A stretch of DNA of 64,000 bases, taken from Thalassobacillus sp043497085 (GTDB taxonomy: Bacteria > Bacillota > Bacilli > Bacillales > Halobacillaceae). Positions 1 to 7,668 of the stretch are shown here, piece after piece. Position 1 is the first letter of the stretch, and each line of letters opens with the position of its first letter. The stretch is taken from NCBI GenBank assembly GCA_043497085.1, contig JBIEKI010000010.1. One strand, given 5' to 3'. Below the pieces are notes generated by a model, which saw only the letters and a list, made by a program, of their open reading frames with translations, ran no database searches and was not told where the DNA came from. The position numbers were made by a program, and so were the translations under genes.

Positions 1-1
1 A

Positions 2-118
2 ATGGTCGTGCTTTGCGGAAAACTGTTAAAGATCTTTTTTGGTTTATCGAACCGCCAGGTTCACTTCAATGAGGACCGAATGAAACAGGACCTCCACTGT
101 CTTCAACAGGCAGCGTAA
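2..118 (+). pseudogene. 3' end of a gene cut by the window edge, possibly an IS110-type transposase
   Basis: An open frame runs from the first bases of the window to a TAA at 116-118 and encodes about 38 residues. The peptide contains VLCGKLLKIFFGLSNRQ, an amphipathic and basic stretch that resembles, from memory, the C-termini of IS110-family transposases of Bacillaceae. It is partial because the window starts inside it. No other domain can be seen, so the family is an inference and the frame could also be fortuitous. The structured repeats that follow downstream are of the kind that also flank the complete IS110 element at 22.6 kb. Confidence 0.35.
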
Positions 119-657
119 CCTATATTTCTTACCCATAAGATGACACGGAGAAGCTGGCGCAAAGTGAGACAACAGACTACGAGTCTATACGGGAGAATAA
201 AGCCGGCCTCTGCCTTATGATGAGACCAAACGAAGGAATGTAGGCGCACGACGCCAAGAGACATGGGAGGGTATGTCCTCATAAGAAAGCAGGGATCCAA
301 GGTGCATCGATTTATACAAAAAGGATGACCTAATAAAGTTAGGAAACGCAACGCGTCTCCTTGTTTTCCTTAAAATTGAAGAAAAGGAATAAACCGATAG
401 ATAATTGTAGGCAAAAATTTTTTTGAAAGATAAAAGACAAGTTACAACCCTTGATGTATCAACATTTCCGGAGGGAGTCTCACCGTTCCCCCGCCACCTT
501 ATCGTTATTTTGACGAACGAACCCTACGTAGTGAGAAGATATCTTCCACATTTACTACATGAAAAGGCCCAATGATTCAGGGAATAAGCTCTCTTTGTAG
601 CTGTTACGATGGTTGAATGATTATGCCTATCAATGTTTCCGTTTTTCTTATAAACGC
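119..657. other. Gene-free stretch before uppP, left part
   Basis: I see no convincing coding region here: the open frames are short and lack ribosome binding sites. The first 240 bases could be the 3' noncoding end of the element whose tail is at 2-118. A fragment of the covarying repeat lies at 470-498. The stretch around 500-657 shares short blocks with the spacer of the second composite repeat at 24.2-24.36 kb (for example GAAGATATCTTCCAC against GAAGATGTCTTCCAC). Confidence 0.5.
470..498 (-). repeat. Fragment of the covarying structured repeat (left arm, composite 1)
   Basis: The bases GGAGTCTCACCGTTCCCC followed by CGCCACC are, in reverse complement, the 5' arm of the repeat: an outer-stem arm followed by GGTGAGACTCC. 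The partner arm and core are missing, so this is a truncated copy. It is in reverse orientation to the full copy at 660-778, as in the two other composite pairs. Confidence 0.5.
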
Positions 658-659
658 AA

Positions 660-845
660 GGAGGTCCGGGAAATTGCGAGACTCCAATGGGAGGATAGTA
701 CAGGGTGAGATCCCGCAAGGCGAAGCCTGAGGAAGCTCACCGTACGCCCATGGAAAGCGAGTGATTTCCCGGACCTCCAAACGCTCATCATTTTAACGGA
801 AACAGTTTCTCTCGAAACTGAGTCTTCAAGTATTGGGAGCTTAAA
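660..845 (+). repeat. Covarying structured repeat, copy B (right arm of composite 1)
   Basis: The outer stem is GGAGGTCCGGGAAAT at 660-674 paired perfectly with ATTTCCCGGACCTCC at 764-778. Inside are GCGAGACTCC, a GGTGAG/CTCACC stem and a small hairpin AGGC-GAA-GCCT, then TGGAAAGCGAGTG. The conserved tail CTCGAAACTGAGTCTTC follows near 811-827. It shares all these parts with copies near 24.1, 24.4, 42.8 and 43.1 kb. No protein is encoded. Confidence 0.85.
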
Positions 846-914
846 TGTAAAACCAACACGGAGATTTAACAGAGTTTATCAAAAATATCGCGGTTTACCC
901 AGGAGGTTATAGAT

Positions 915-1733
915 ATGGAAGCAACTACGGAGTTTTGGTTATTAATAAAATACATATTTTTAGGTCTGTTCCAAGGATTCACAGAGCCCATTCCCATTTC
1001 ATCCAGCGGCCACTTATCTCTATTGCAATCCGTTTTCGGAATGAACTTAGAAGGGCTTCAGCTCGAAGTGCTGCTCAATTTCGGATCATTGATCGCTGTA
1101 TTGATCGTTTACCGGAAAGACATCATCCGCCTGGCGCAAAATGGGATAAGCTATGCCGTCCATAAAGATGAAAAAAATAAATCGGAATTCATGTTTATTG
1201 TCTACTTGATTATCGGAACGATTCCTGCCGGGGTCCTTGGACTGCTATTCGAGGACTGGATAGGAGAAACCTTCAAAGCGCCTCAATTAGTCGGGGTTAC
1301 TTTGATCATTACAGGTATCGCGCTATGGATCATCCGCAATATCCGTGGAACAAAAGGGGAAGGCGGCCTTAATTGGAAAGATGCTTTAATTGTCGGACTT
1401 GCACAGTCCGTGGCATTGATACCAGGGATCAGCCGCTCCGGAGCGACCATAGTGGCAGCGATGCTGCTCGGCATGAAGCAGGAAACTGCCCTGCGCTTTT
1501 CTTTCTTATTATATGTACCGATCAGTCTCGGAACGATGGTCATGTCTGTTGGTGATTTGCTCGAAGAAAACATATCACAGATGTGGGTTCTCTGGACACT
1601 CGCTGTCATTGCCTCAGTCATTGCCACTTATTTTGCCCTGTTATGGTTCATGAACATCATGGCAAAAGGAAATTTAAAATATTTCGCCTTTTATTGCTTC
1701 GTCGTGGGTGCGATAGCAATTATGATTTTATAA
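915..1733 (+). CDS. uppP: Undecaprenyl-diphosphatase UppP (BacA)
   Basis: This integral membrane enzyme removes a phosphate from undecaprenyl diphosphate to recycle the lipid carrier for peptidoglycan and teichoic acid synthesis, and raises bacitracin tolerance. The 272-residue length and multiple hydrophobic segments fit the family. Both signature motifs are visible: the glutamate/serine-rich loop GFTEPIPISSSGHL at about residues 21-34 (family consensus usually has EFLPISSSGH) and PGISRSGAT at about 170-178. An AGGAGG ribosome site sits eight bases upstream of the ATG. The gene stands alone and ends in a strong terminator at 1779-1812. Confidence 0.95.
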   Translation: MEATTEFWLLIKYIFLGLFQGFTEPIPISSSGHLSLLQSVFGMNLEGLQLEVLLNFGSLIAVLIVYRKDIIRLAQNGISYAVHKDEKNKSEFMFIVYLIIGTIPAGVLGLLFEDWIGETFKAPQLVGVTLIITGIALWIIRNIRGTKGEGGLNWKDALIVGLAQSVALIPGISRSGATIVAAMLLGMKQETALRFSFLLYVPISLGTMVMSVGDLLEENISQMWVLWTLAVIASVIATYFALLWFMNIMAKGNLKYFAFYCFVVGAIAIMIL

Positions 1734-1736
1734 TGG

Positions 1737-1752
1737 TGTGATAAAAGTCACA
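1737..1752 (+). promoter_or_regulatory. Perfect FNR/CRP-type box between uppP and fnr
   Basis: The bases read TGTGA-TAAAAG-TCACA, a perfect match to the FNR consensus TGTGA-N6-TCACA. It begins four bases after the uppP stop codon. A TATAAG hexamer follows 30 bp downstream (centre to centre), but a strong terminator at 1779-1812 lies between this box and fnr. The promoter it serves is therefore not obvious. Confidence 0.65.
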
Positions 1753-1778
1753 ACGTCATATAAGAAAACCCTATAAGC

Positions 1779-1812
1779 TAAAAGAGGATGGTGAAAACCA
1801 TCCTCTTTCTTT
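1779..1812 (+). terminator. Intrinsic terminator after uppP
   Basis: AAAGAGGATGGT and ACCATCCTCTTT form a perfect 12-bp stem with a GAAA-type loop, followed by CTTTCT. It lies 46 bases after the uppP stop and 100 bases before fnr. Confidence 0.9.
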
Positions 1813-1822
1813 CTATCATATC

Positions 1823-1851
1823 TTGACGTACCTGAGGATATGATTTTAAAT
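1823..1851 (+). promoter_or_regulatory. Candidate sigma-A promoter of fnr
   Basis: A TTGACG -35 element is followed by a 17-bp spacer and TTAAAT as -10, downstream of the uppP terminator and about 65 bases before the fnr start. The -10 matches only four of six consensus bases. Confidence 0.45.
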
Positions 1852-1913
1852 GAGTAGTAACAACTTGCTAAATATAACCAGCATGCCAGACATGAATAGA
1901 TAAAGGTGGGATT

Positions 1914-2621
1914 GTGCGTATGGTAAAGCAATTGAGCAAACATTCCATATCGGAAGACTTGAAAGAATTGCTTTCGTCCGTGGATCATGTACAAAAAATC
2001 GAAAAGAACCGGTTCTTATTCCAGGAAGGCGAGGATGCCGACCAGATGTTCATTATCCAATCTGGAAGAATCCAAATCAGTAAAATTTCTCCCGATGGTA
2101 GGGAACTCTCCCTCCGTATCTGCCAAAAAGGCGACATCATCGGGGAACTCACGCTGTTTACTGATGACGCGACTTACCTTTTGAACGCGAAAGTGATGGA
2201 GGATGCCGAAGTTGCCGTTATAAAAAAAGATTACTTAGAGCGGGAATTACTGACGAATACGGAACTCGCTTTTGAATTCATGAAGTGGATGAGTGAGCGT
2301 TTCCGTAAGACACAAACGAAGTTCCGCGACCTCGTTTTGCATGGCAAAAAAGGCGCATTGTATTCTACGCTGATCCGTCTCACCAACAGCTATGGCGTTA
2401 AACGTCCCGATAATATTCTTATTGATATCGTATTGACCAATCAGGAATTGGCCAATTTCTGCGGAACCTCAAGAGAGAGCGTCAATCGGATGCTCAGTGA
2501 TTTGAAACGAAAAGAAGTCCTTGAGATGGAAAAAAACAAAATCGTTGTCAAGGACCTCCAGTATTTAAAAGATGAAATCAATTGTGAAAATTGTCCGATT
2601 GTCTTATGCAGTATTGATTAA
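1914..2621 (+). CDS. fnr: Anaerobic regulator Fnr (Bacillus type, C-terminal Fe-S cluster)
   Basis: Fnr is an oxygen-sensing transcription factor of the Crp/Fnr family. The protein has a cyclic-nucleotide-type beta-barrel (about 15-130), a dimerisation helix and a winged helix-turn-helix around TNQELANFCGTSRESVNRML. Its C-terminus carries CENCPIVLC, that is C-X2-C-X4-C. In B. subtilis Fnr these C-terminal cysteines hold the [4Fe-4S] cluster, unlike the N-terminal cluster of E. coli FNR. Two starts are possible: GTG at 1914, which crowds the AAAGGTGGG ribosome site, and ATG at 1920. The gene is convergent with ywiC and their stop codons overlap. Five matching boxes in the window are likely targets. 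Confidence 0.93.
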   Translation: MRMVKQLSKHSISEDLKELLSSVDHVQKIEKNRFLFQEGEDADQMFIIQSGRIQISKISPDGRELSLRICQKGDIIGELTLFTDDATYLLNAKVMEDAEVAVIKKDYLERELLTNTELAFEFMKWMSERFRKTQTKFRDLVLHGKKGALYSTLIRLTNSYGVKRPDNILIDIVLTNQELANFCGTSRESVNRMLSDLKRKEVLEMEKNKIVVKDLQYLKDEINCENCPIVLCSID

Positions 2622-3334
2622 AAGAAACCGACGGATAAAATAACAAAGAAAAACAAGGAATTTCCGATTTCCAGGATACCGATCTGCATCGGCTTCAATT
2701 GCCTTCCGTATAAATAGATGGCCCGGGCAAGGCTTGGAATGAAAGCGAGCGTTACCATCCATGCTCCTGTAGCAACAAACAATCCGACCACAATCACATG
2801 ATAGCCCCACGATATCCAGCGGAATGCTGGATTTTTCTTTTCCCTGATCATCGTTTTGACAAAAAAAGCACTGCCATAGAAAAACAAAATCGCCAACACG
2901 AACACCGACCAGGCAAGTTCGTCAATAAACCCTGCTCCCAAATAATAAGAAGCTAGGCCGCTGATACCAAAAGCAGTAATCGCTGCAAAATCATTCATGA
3001 GCGAACGGTCTTTGTTTCTCTTCCCAAACCACAAATTGATGATGAAAAATGGTACCATCATCAATGCAATCAACAGTAAGAAAGGTTCGACAATCAAAAC
3101 TGGTAAAGCAAAAATCACTGCGACGATAAAATAGCGGAAAAACCAAATCATGTGAAATCGGATTTTCTTTTTTTTCACCGCCAATATTAATGGATATGTC
3201 GCTAAATATAAAGCCACCCATCCAATCAGCAAGGGCAGCTGCAGCCAGTCGAACCCGCCCGCTACCATTCCTAAAAGAAACGGCACTGTCAACATCGCCC
3301 AAGCCCCATGCTGTTTAGGGAGAAATAATTTCAT
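2618..3334 (-). CDS. ywiC: YwiC-like membrane protein
   Basis: The 238-residue protein is almost entirely hydrophobic, with about seven or eight predicted membrane segments. It opens with MKLFLPKQHGAWAM, the N-terminal signature of the YwiC-like family (function unknown). In B. subtilis ywiC lies beside fnr and the nitrate reductase genes, so the context here is conserved. The ATG at 3334 is preferred because ACGAGGTG lies in front of it; an upstream GTG at 3343 overlaps that site. The gene follows the radical SAM gene by about 40 bases on the same strand and is probably cotranscribed. No nitrate reductase genes are visible in this window. Confidence 0.85.
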   Translation of the reverse strand: MKLFLPKQHGAWAMLTVPFLLGMVAGGFDWLQLPLLIGWVALYLATYPLILAVKKKKIRFHMIWFFRYFIVAVIFALPVLIVEPFLLLIALMMVPFFIINLWFGKRNKDRSLMNDFAAITAFGISGLASYYLGAGFIDELAWSVFVLAILFFYGSAFFVKTMIREKKNPAFRWISWGYHVIVVGLFVATGAWMVTLAFIPSLARAIYLYGRQLKPMQIGILEIGNSLFFFVILSVGFF

Positions 3335-3375
3335 ACCCGTCACCTCGTTCTAATTGGTATAAACTTTATCTGACA

Positions 3376-4509
3376 TCAAACTGTGCCAGCTTTCTTTTTC
3401 CCGCGCAGTGCTTTCGGAATATAGACGCAATATGGTTCACTTTCCATGTAGTCCCCTGTCATCGCATAAGCACGTGACCTTGACCCGCCACATACATGAC
3501 GGAATTCACATACTCCGCATTTCCCTTTATAAGCATCCGGATTACGGAGATTTTTGAATACTTCAGACTCCCGATAAATCGTTGCGAGTGGTGTTTCTTT
3601 CACATTCCCCGCTTTGATTGGAAGCAGCCCGCTTGGATAGACATCACCGATATGAGAAATGAAAACAAAGCCATTGCCATCATTCACCCCTTTTGGCGCC
3701 CGTCCAAGTCCATCAATCTGCCCTGTCGTTCCATTCATCAACGCATCCTGATAGTTGATTTCCTTACTGGCTGTCGTTTTACTGCTTTCCCTCATCTTGT
3801 TCTGGATGACAACTCTCCGGTAATGCTGTGCCGCTGTCGTTTTAATATCGAATGGAACACGCTTAGAAAGTTCATATAACCACTTGAATGTTTTTTCGTG
3901 CTCAACCGGTGTGATCATATCTATTTCCTGGCCTCGTCCTGTCGGTACCAGGAAAAACACACTCCACAATACACAGTCCAATTCCTCGATCAATGCGGCC
4001 ATTTCATCCAGGTGGTCGTAGTTATAACGGGAAATTACGGTATTGATCTGGATTGGCATTTGAAGTTCATGAAGATATTTGATTGCATTCATTGTCAGAT
4101 CAAACGATCCTGAAGTTCCCCGGAAATGATCATGAACTGCGGCATTCGGTCCATCCAGGCTGAATGCCCAGCGAGACAATCCAACCTCCTTGGCTTTTTC
4201 CATCGCTTCTTTCGTAACATTCGGTGTAGCAGAAGGCGTCATAGAAACACGGACTCCCTTTTTGACTGCGTATTCGGCAATATCGAAAACATCCGGACGC
4301 ATCAATGGGTCTCCTCCTGTGAAAACCAGCATCGGGTTTTCCATTTCATATATATCATCAATCAGCTTTTTACCATCCTCAAACGATAACTCACGAGGAT
4401 CCCGCCTATACTGAGCTTCTGCCCGACAGTGGAGACATTTCAATTCACACGCTCTTGTTAGTTCCCAAATCACAATAAAAGGATTTTCATTATAGTCACG
4501 GTTGAACAT
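3376..4509 (-). CDS. Radical SAM/SPASM protein (TIGR04053-like, related to NirJ/AhbD)
   Basis: The N-terminus has the radical SAM cluster motif C-X3-C-X2-C (Cys21, Cys25, Cys28 in RACELKCLHC), followed by FTGGDPLMRPD, the usual SAM-binding GGE/GGD loop. Near the C-terminus GKCGVCEFRHVCGG and a later Cys form a SPASM-type auxiliary Fe-S site. The overall look matches the 'BA_1875' radical SAM family, a relative of the haem and haem-d1 enzymes AhbD and NirJ. Its substrate is not known to me. A perfect FNR box and a TACAAT -10 element lie upstream, so expression is probably anaerobic. It leads a transcript that includes ywiC. Confidence 0.82.
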   Translation of the reverse strand: MFNRDYNENPFIVIWELTRACELKCLHCRAEAQYRRDPRELSFEDGKKLIDDIYEMENPMLVFTGGDPLMRPDVFDIAEYAVKKGVRVSMTPSATPNVTKEAMEKAKEVGLSRWAFSLDGPNAAVHDHFRGTSGSFDLTMNAIKYLHELQMPIQINTVISRYNYDHLDEMAALIEELDCVLWSVFFLVPTGRGQEIDMITPVEHEKTFKWLYELSKRVPFDIKTTAAQHYRRVVIQNKMRESSKTTASKEINYQDALMNGTTGQIDGLGRAPKGVNDGNGFVFISHIGDVYPSGLLPIKAGNVKETPLATIYRESEVFKNLRNPDAYKGKCGVCEFRHVCGGSRSRAYAMTGDYMESEPYCVYIPKALRGKKKAGTV

Positions 4510-4564
4510 GACGTTCCCTCCTTCGTGCTACCATAGCTTTGGTTAACACTATTTTCATGGTTTA

Positions 4565-4607
4565 ATTGTAGCGAAGAATGTGACGGTAAGTTGTGATATA
4601 CATCACA
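4565..4607 (-). promoter_or_regulatory. FNR-dependent promoter of the radical SAM-ywiC transcript
   Basis: TGTGA-TATACA-TCACA at 4592-4607 is a perfect FNR box. On the minus strand a TACAAT -10 hexamer occupies 4570-4565. Its centre is exactly 32 bp from the box centre, the spacing of a class II promoter with the activator at -41.5. No good -35 element is seen, which fits activator dependence. Confidence 0.75.
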
Positions 4608-4787
4608 AGAATTAAATACTTCTCTTCTTAGTCAAAAAGTTTTCATAAAATAGGCAGATAACAGAGCAAAGGAAGAACATCTTTTTATTAGGGAGGATTC
4701 AGGCGTGTCAGGCAAGAAGATCGTGGCCTTAGGGCAGAGACTTCACCTTATGTCGGATCATCCAGCAGGAAGGACCGAGCCTTTCTT

Positions 4788-4824
4788 TAAAAAAAGCTGC
4801 GACATGAAAGGTTCATGCCGCAGT
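4788..4824 (-). terminator. Intrinsic terminator of the norB-DUF2249 operon
   Basis: On the minus strand CTGCGGCATGAA pairs with TTCATGTCGCAG, with one internal mismatch, and runs straight into a T-rich tract (the A-run at 4789-4795). It lies just after the stop codon of the DUF2249 gene. Confidence 0.85.
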
Positions 4825-4832
4825 CTCTGTTA

Positions 4833-5072
4833 TTATTTTTTAGAAATTGCTACTCGCCATTGCTCTGGACCTTCTTCGAGATACTCCCATTCAAACTGAT
4901 TTTCCCGCTCCACCATGAACTGGTATCGCAATGGACGAGGATCGTGGTCGTTGGTCAACTCCATTACTTGCCCACTATCCATTTCATCAAATGTTTCCAG
5001 TATCCTTGGATGACGTATCTTTGGTTCAATCTCCGGAGCATAAATTTTAGCAGCGAATTCTTGGTTTTTCAT
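4833..5072 (-). CDS. DUF2249 domain protein downstream of norB
   Basis: The 79-residue soluble protein contains the pattern typical of DUF2249: an ILETFDEM helix, then LTNDHDPRPLRYQF, then a C-terminal strand with EQWRVAISK. The HDPRPL stretch with its His and Arg is the most conserved-looking part. DUF2249 genes commonly sit near denitrification and haem-copper oxidase genes, but their biochemical role is unsettled. It follows norB by 26 bases on the same strand and is closed by a terminator, so it is the second gene of the NO reductase operon. Two relatives lie at 8439-8902. Confidence 0.85.
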   Translation of the reverse strand: MKNQEFAAKIYAPEIEPKIRHPRILETFDEMDSGQVMELTNDHDPRPLRYQFMVERENQFEWEYLEEGPEQWRVAISKK

Positions 5073-5098
5073 AAAAATCTCCTCCTAATAAATGATGA

Positions 5099-7498
5099 TT
5101 AATCTTCTTCTACCTCGTCGATTGGCAATGGTTCTCCTTCTTTATGTGTAGCGGGACGCAGATGGAACATGGATTTCACTGCGAAGACCGCTAAAATCAC
5201 AACACCGATGATGAAAATCACATCTGGAATTACACGGATCGTCAATAGATCCTGGATGATATCCTGCTGCAGGAAGGATGAATCCCGGGATGCCCAGTAA
5301 CCACTGTTGAACGCTTCCTTCAATTGCAGGAACCCGACTGGTAATAAGGAAATCAGAATCATTCCCGCAAGCCCGATGTTCAATGTCCAACAAGAAATTT
5401 TCAGCCACTTGTCATTCCATTTATCCGGTCGGACGATATTACGCAGGGAGTACAGCAACACGGCAATCGCGAACATTCCGTAAACCCCCATCATCGCTCC
5501 GTGCCCATGAGCTGGTGTCAAGAATTGACCATGCTCGAAGTAGCTGACGGCTGGCAGATTGATCAGGAATCCTAACACACCAGCTCCGACCAGGTTCCAA
5601 ATCGCTGTTGAAATAAGGAACCAGAATGTGGCTTTGTAAGGGAAATCGACTCCCCCATCACGCATCATTTTGTATTGGTCATATGCTTCCAGTACCAGCA
5701 ATGTCAATGGAATAACTTCCAATGCACTGAAGACGGATCCAAGTGCGATCCAGGCTTCAGCTGAACCATTATAGTAATAGTGGTGACCGATACCGATAAC
5801 GCCGCTTCCGAGCAATATAATCAACTGGAAGTATAGTGCTTTGACTGTTGAGCTCTTGGTAACCAATTTCATCCGTACTAACAAGAAACCGATAACAACA
5901 ACCGCGAATACTTCAAAAATACCTTCTACCCATAGATGGATGATCCACCAGCGCCAGTAGTCAGACATCGTGAAGTTGGCACCTGGGTTGATAAAGAATG
6001 CAAAGATATAAAAAGCTGGAACCGCAATCGATGCGTAGAACAATAAGTGGACGAGTCCACCTTTATCCCGTTCTTTTTTCAAGCCATTGCGAATACCCCG
6101 GTAGACGATGAACAACCAGATCAGCATTCCGACCACGAGAATCACTTGCCAAATCCGTCCGAGCTCTAAGTATTCCCAGCCCTGGTGGCCAAGCAGGAAC
6201 CACAGGTTGCCAAGATAGCCGTTGACTCCGAGCCATTGACCGATCATTGAGCCACCTACTAAGACTACTAATGCCCAGAATAAAATATCGACAAGCAGCC
6301 CCTGACGTTTCGGCTCATGGCCACCGACAATCGGTGCGACAAAGATCCCCATCCCCAGCCATGCGGTTGCTATCCAGAAGATTGCAAGCTGCAGATGATA
6401 GCCTTTGGCGATGCCAAATGGTAATAGTTCAAAGATCCAATCCATTCCGAAGAACGAATCCGGTTCGACGTAATAATGGGCCATCAAGGCGCCGAACATG
6501 ACCTGTACCAGGAATAATAAGGCTACAACCAGGAAGTACTTGGCTGATTTCACCTGGGAGGAAGTGAGACTCTGCCTGGCAAGATTGAAGGTTGGATAGT
6601 TATCCTTCGTGTATGCCTCCTGCATGCCAAGGTGATAACGGTAGAATACGAACAAAATCAGACCAACGAACAGGATCAAGACGGTGACACTGGCACCACT
6701 CCACCAGACCGCCGAGAAAGCCATCGTATTTCCGGCATCCTCAAAGTAAGGCCAGTTGTTTGTATAGGTAATATCATCATCTGGCCGTTCTGTACTGGAA
6801 AGCCATGCAGTCCAGAAGAAGAAATGGGAAATCTGCGTGATCTGGTCGCTGTCTGCAACGTATAAACGCTCCCCTTCCCCCGGCACGTGGGATTCCTGGA
6901 TCAAGCCGGCTTTTAATCCCCAGCCATCTCCATTTTTAAATACATCTTCGTAATATGCTTCGACCCGCTCCAGTCCGAATACCTGGGCATCGGTCAGCGG
7001 AAGTTCATTGGTTTCTTCATTAAACCGGTTGACCCGCATTTCTGTAATGACTTTTTCTTTGATCAACGTCTGCTGCTCTTGAGACAAGTCAGCATAGGCT
7101 TGATCGTGTTCTTGCATAGCATAATAATCCTGCATCCCGACGGTGTAGACCTTGAGGGCTTCCGCCGTATAGTCAGGACCCATATAGGATCCGTGTCCTA
7201 GGACTGTTCCATAATCCATCAATCCATATTTTTGGAACACAGCCTGACCGCCTATGATGGAATCCTGTGTCATGACGACTTCACCGTCTGAGCTGGTCGC
7301 TTCCATCGGACGAGGGGCCATATTTTCGAATATCCAAAATCCCCCTACGATTAAAACTGTGAAGCTTGCTAATAAAGTAACAATTAAAATAGATTTAAGT
7401 AGACCGTTTTTGGTGGTTGGTTTGGCTTCTTTCTGCTGCCATTCCTCTAGCTTTTTAACCCCCATCACGTTCACATCCTTTCGTTGGTATGCCTTCAT
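5099..7498 (-). CDS. norB: Quinol-dependent nitric oxide reductase (qNor)
   Basis: This 799-residue enzyme reduces NO to N2O with electrons from menaquinol and acts in the cytoplasmic membrane. A first membrane segment (about 32-53) and a periplasmic domain are fused to a NorB-type haem-copper core of about 12 helices, the single-chain qNor architecture. Histidine motifs expected of haem and FeB ligands are visible, including GYHLQLAIFW, GHHYYYNG and HGHGAMMGVYG (about residue 665). The ATG at 7498 has AGGAG four bases upstream; an internal ATG at 7465 also has an AAAGGA site, so the start is uncertain by 11 codons. It is divergent from a Crp/Fnr gene, with an FNR-like box between them, and is followed by a DUF2249 gene. 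Confidence 0.94.
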   Translation of the reverse strand: MKAYQRKDVNVMGVKKLEEWQQKEAKPTTKNGLLKSILIVTLLASFTVLIVGGFWIFENMAPRPMEATSSDGEVVMTQDSIIGGQAVFQKYGLMDYGTVLGHGSYMGPDYTAEALKVYTVGMQDYYAMQEHDQAYADLSQEQQTLIKEKVITEMRVNRFNEETNELPLTDAQVFGLERVEAYYEDVFKNGDGWGLKAGLIQESHVPGEGERLYVADSDQITQISHFFFWTAWLSSTERPDDDITYTNNWPYFEDAGNTMAFSAVWWSGASVTVLILFVGLILFVFYRYHLGMQEAYTKDNYPTFNLARQSLTSSQVKSAKYFLVVALLFLVQVMFGALMAHYYVEPDSFFGMDWIFELLPFGIAKGYHLQLAIFWIATAWLGMGIFVAPIVGGHEPKRQGLLVDILFWALVVLVGGSMIGQWLGVNGYLGNLWFLLGHQGWEYLELGRIWQVILVVGMLIWLFIVYRGIRNGLKKERDKGGLVHLLFYASIAVPAFYIFAFFINPGANFTMSDYWRWWIIHLWVEGIFEVFAVVVIGFLLVRMKLVTKSSTVKALYFQLIILLGSGVIGIGHHYYYNGSAEAWIALGSVFSALEVIPLTLLVLEAYDQYKMMRDGGVDFPYKATFWFLISTAIWNLVGAGVLGFLINLPAVSYFEHGQFLTPAHGHGAMMGVYGMFAIAVLLYSLRNIVRPDKWNDKWLKISCWTLNIGLAGMILISLLPVGFLQLKEAFNSGYWASRDSSFLQQDIIQDLLTIRVIPDVIFIIGVVILAVFAVKSMFHLRPATHKEGEPLPIDEVEED

Positions 7499-7546
7499 GT
7501 TACTCCTGCTTTTTCAAAAGGGGTGTGAGTAGAAGCAACAGGCACC

Positions 7547-7562
7547 TATGATTTTCATCACA
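7547..7562. promoter_or_regulatory. FNR-like box between norB and the second Crp/Fnr gene
   Basis: TATGA-TTTTCA-TCACA matches TGTGA-N6-TCACA with one mismatch. It lies 48 bases upstream of norB and about 105 bases upstream of the divergent regulator. No -10 sits at the class II distance on the norB side. A TATAAA at 7582-7587 lies 30 bp away on the other side. The box may respond to either Fnr or the adjacent regulator. Confidence 0.55.
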
Positions 7563-7668
7563 GCCAACGTATAAAGATAGTTATAAATTGTTCAAAAAGT
7601 AGTATCAAAAATACCGCTTTTAAATGCTACACTATATAGTAGAAATTGGATATGAAAGGATGTTTGAT

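Noticed and set aside
103..718. Short minus-strand frames in the first 900 bases
   Set aside because: They overlap the structured repeat or have no ribosome site, and their composition (many Cys, His, Leu) is that of random frames.
4705..4899. 64-codon plus-strand frame starting GTG with an AGGGAGG site
   Set aside because: It runs through the terminator of the opposite-strand norB-DUF2249 operon and over the end of the DUF2249 gene. Its residues resemble no family, so the ribosome-like site is probably chance.
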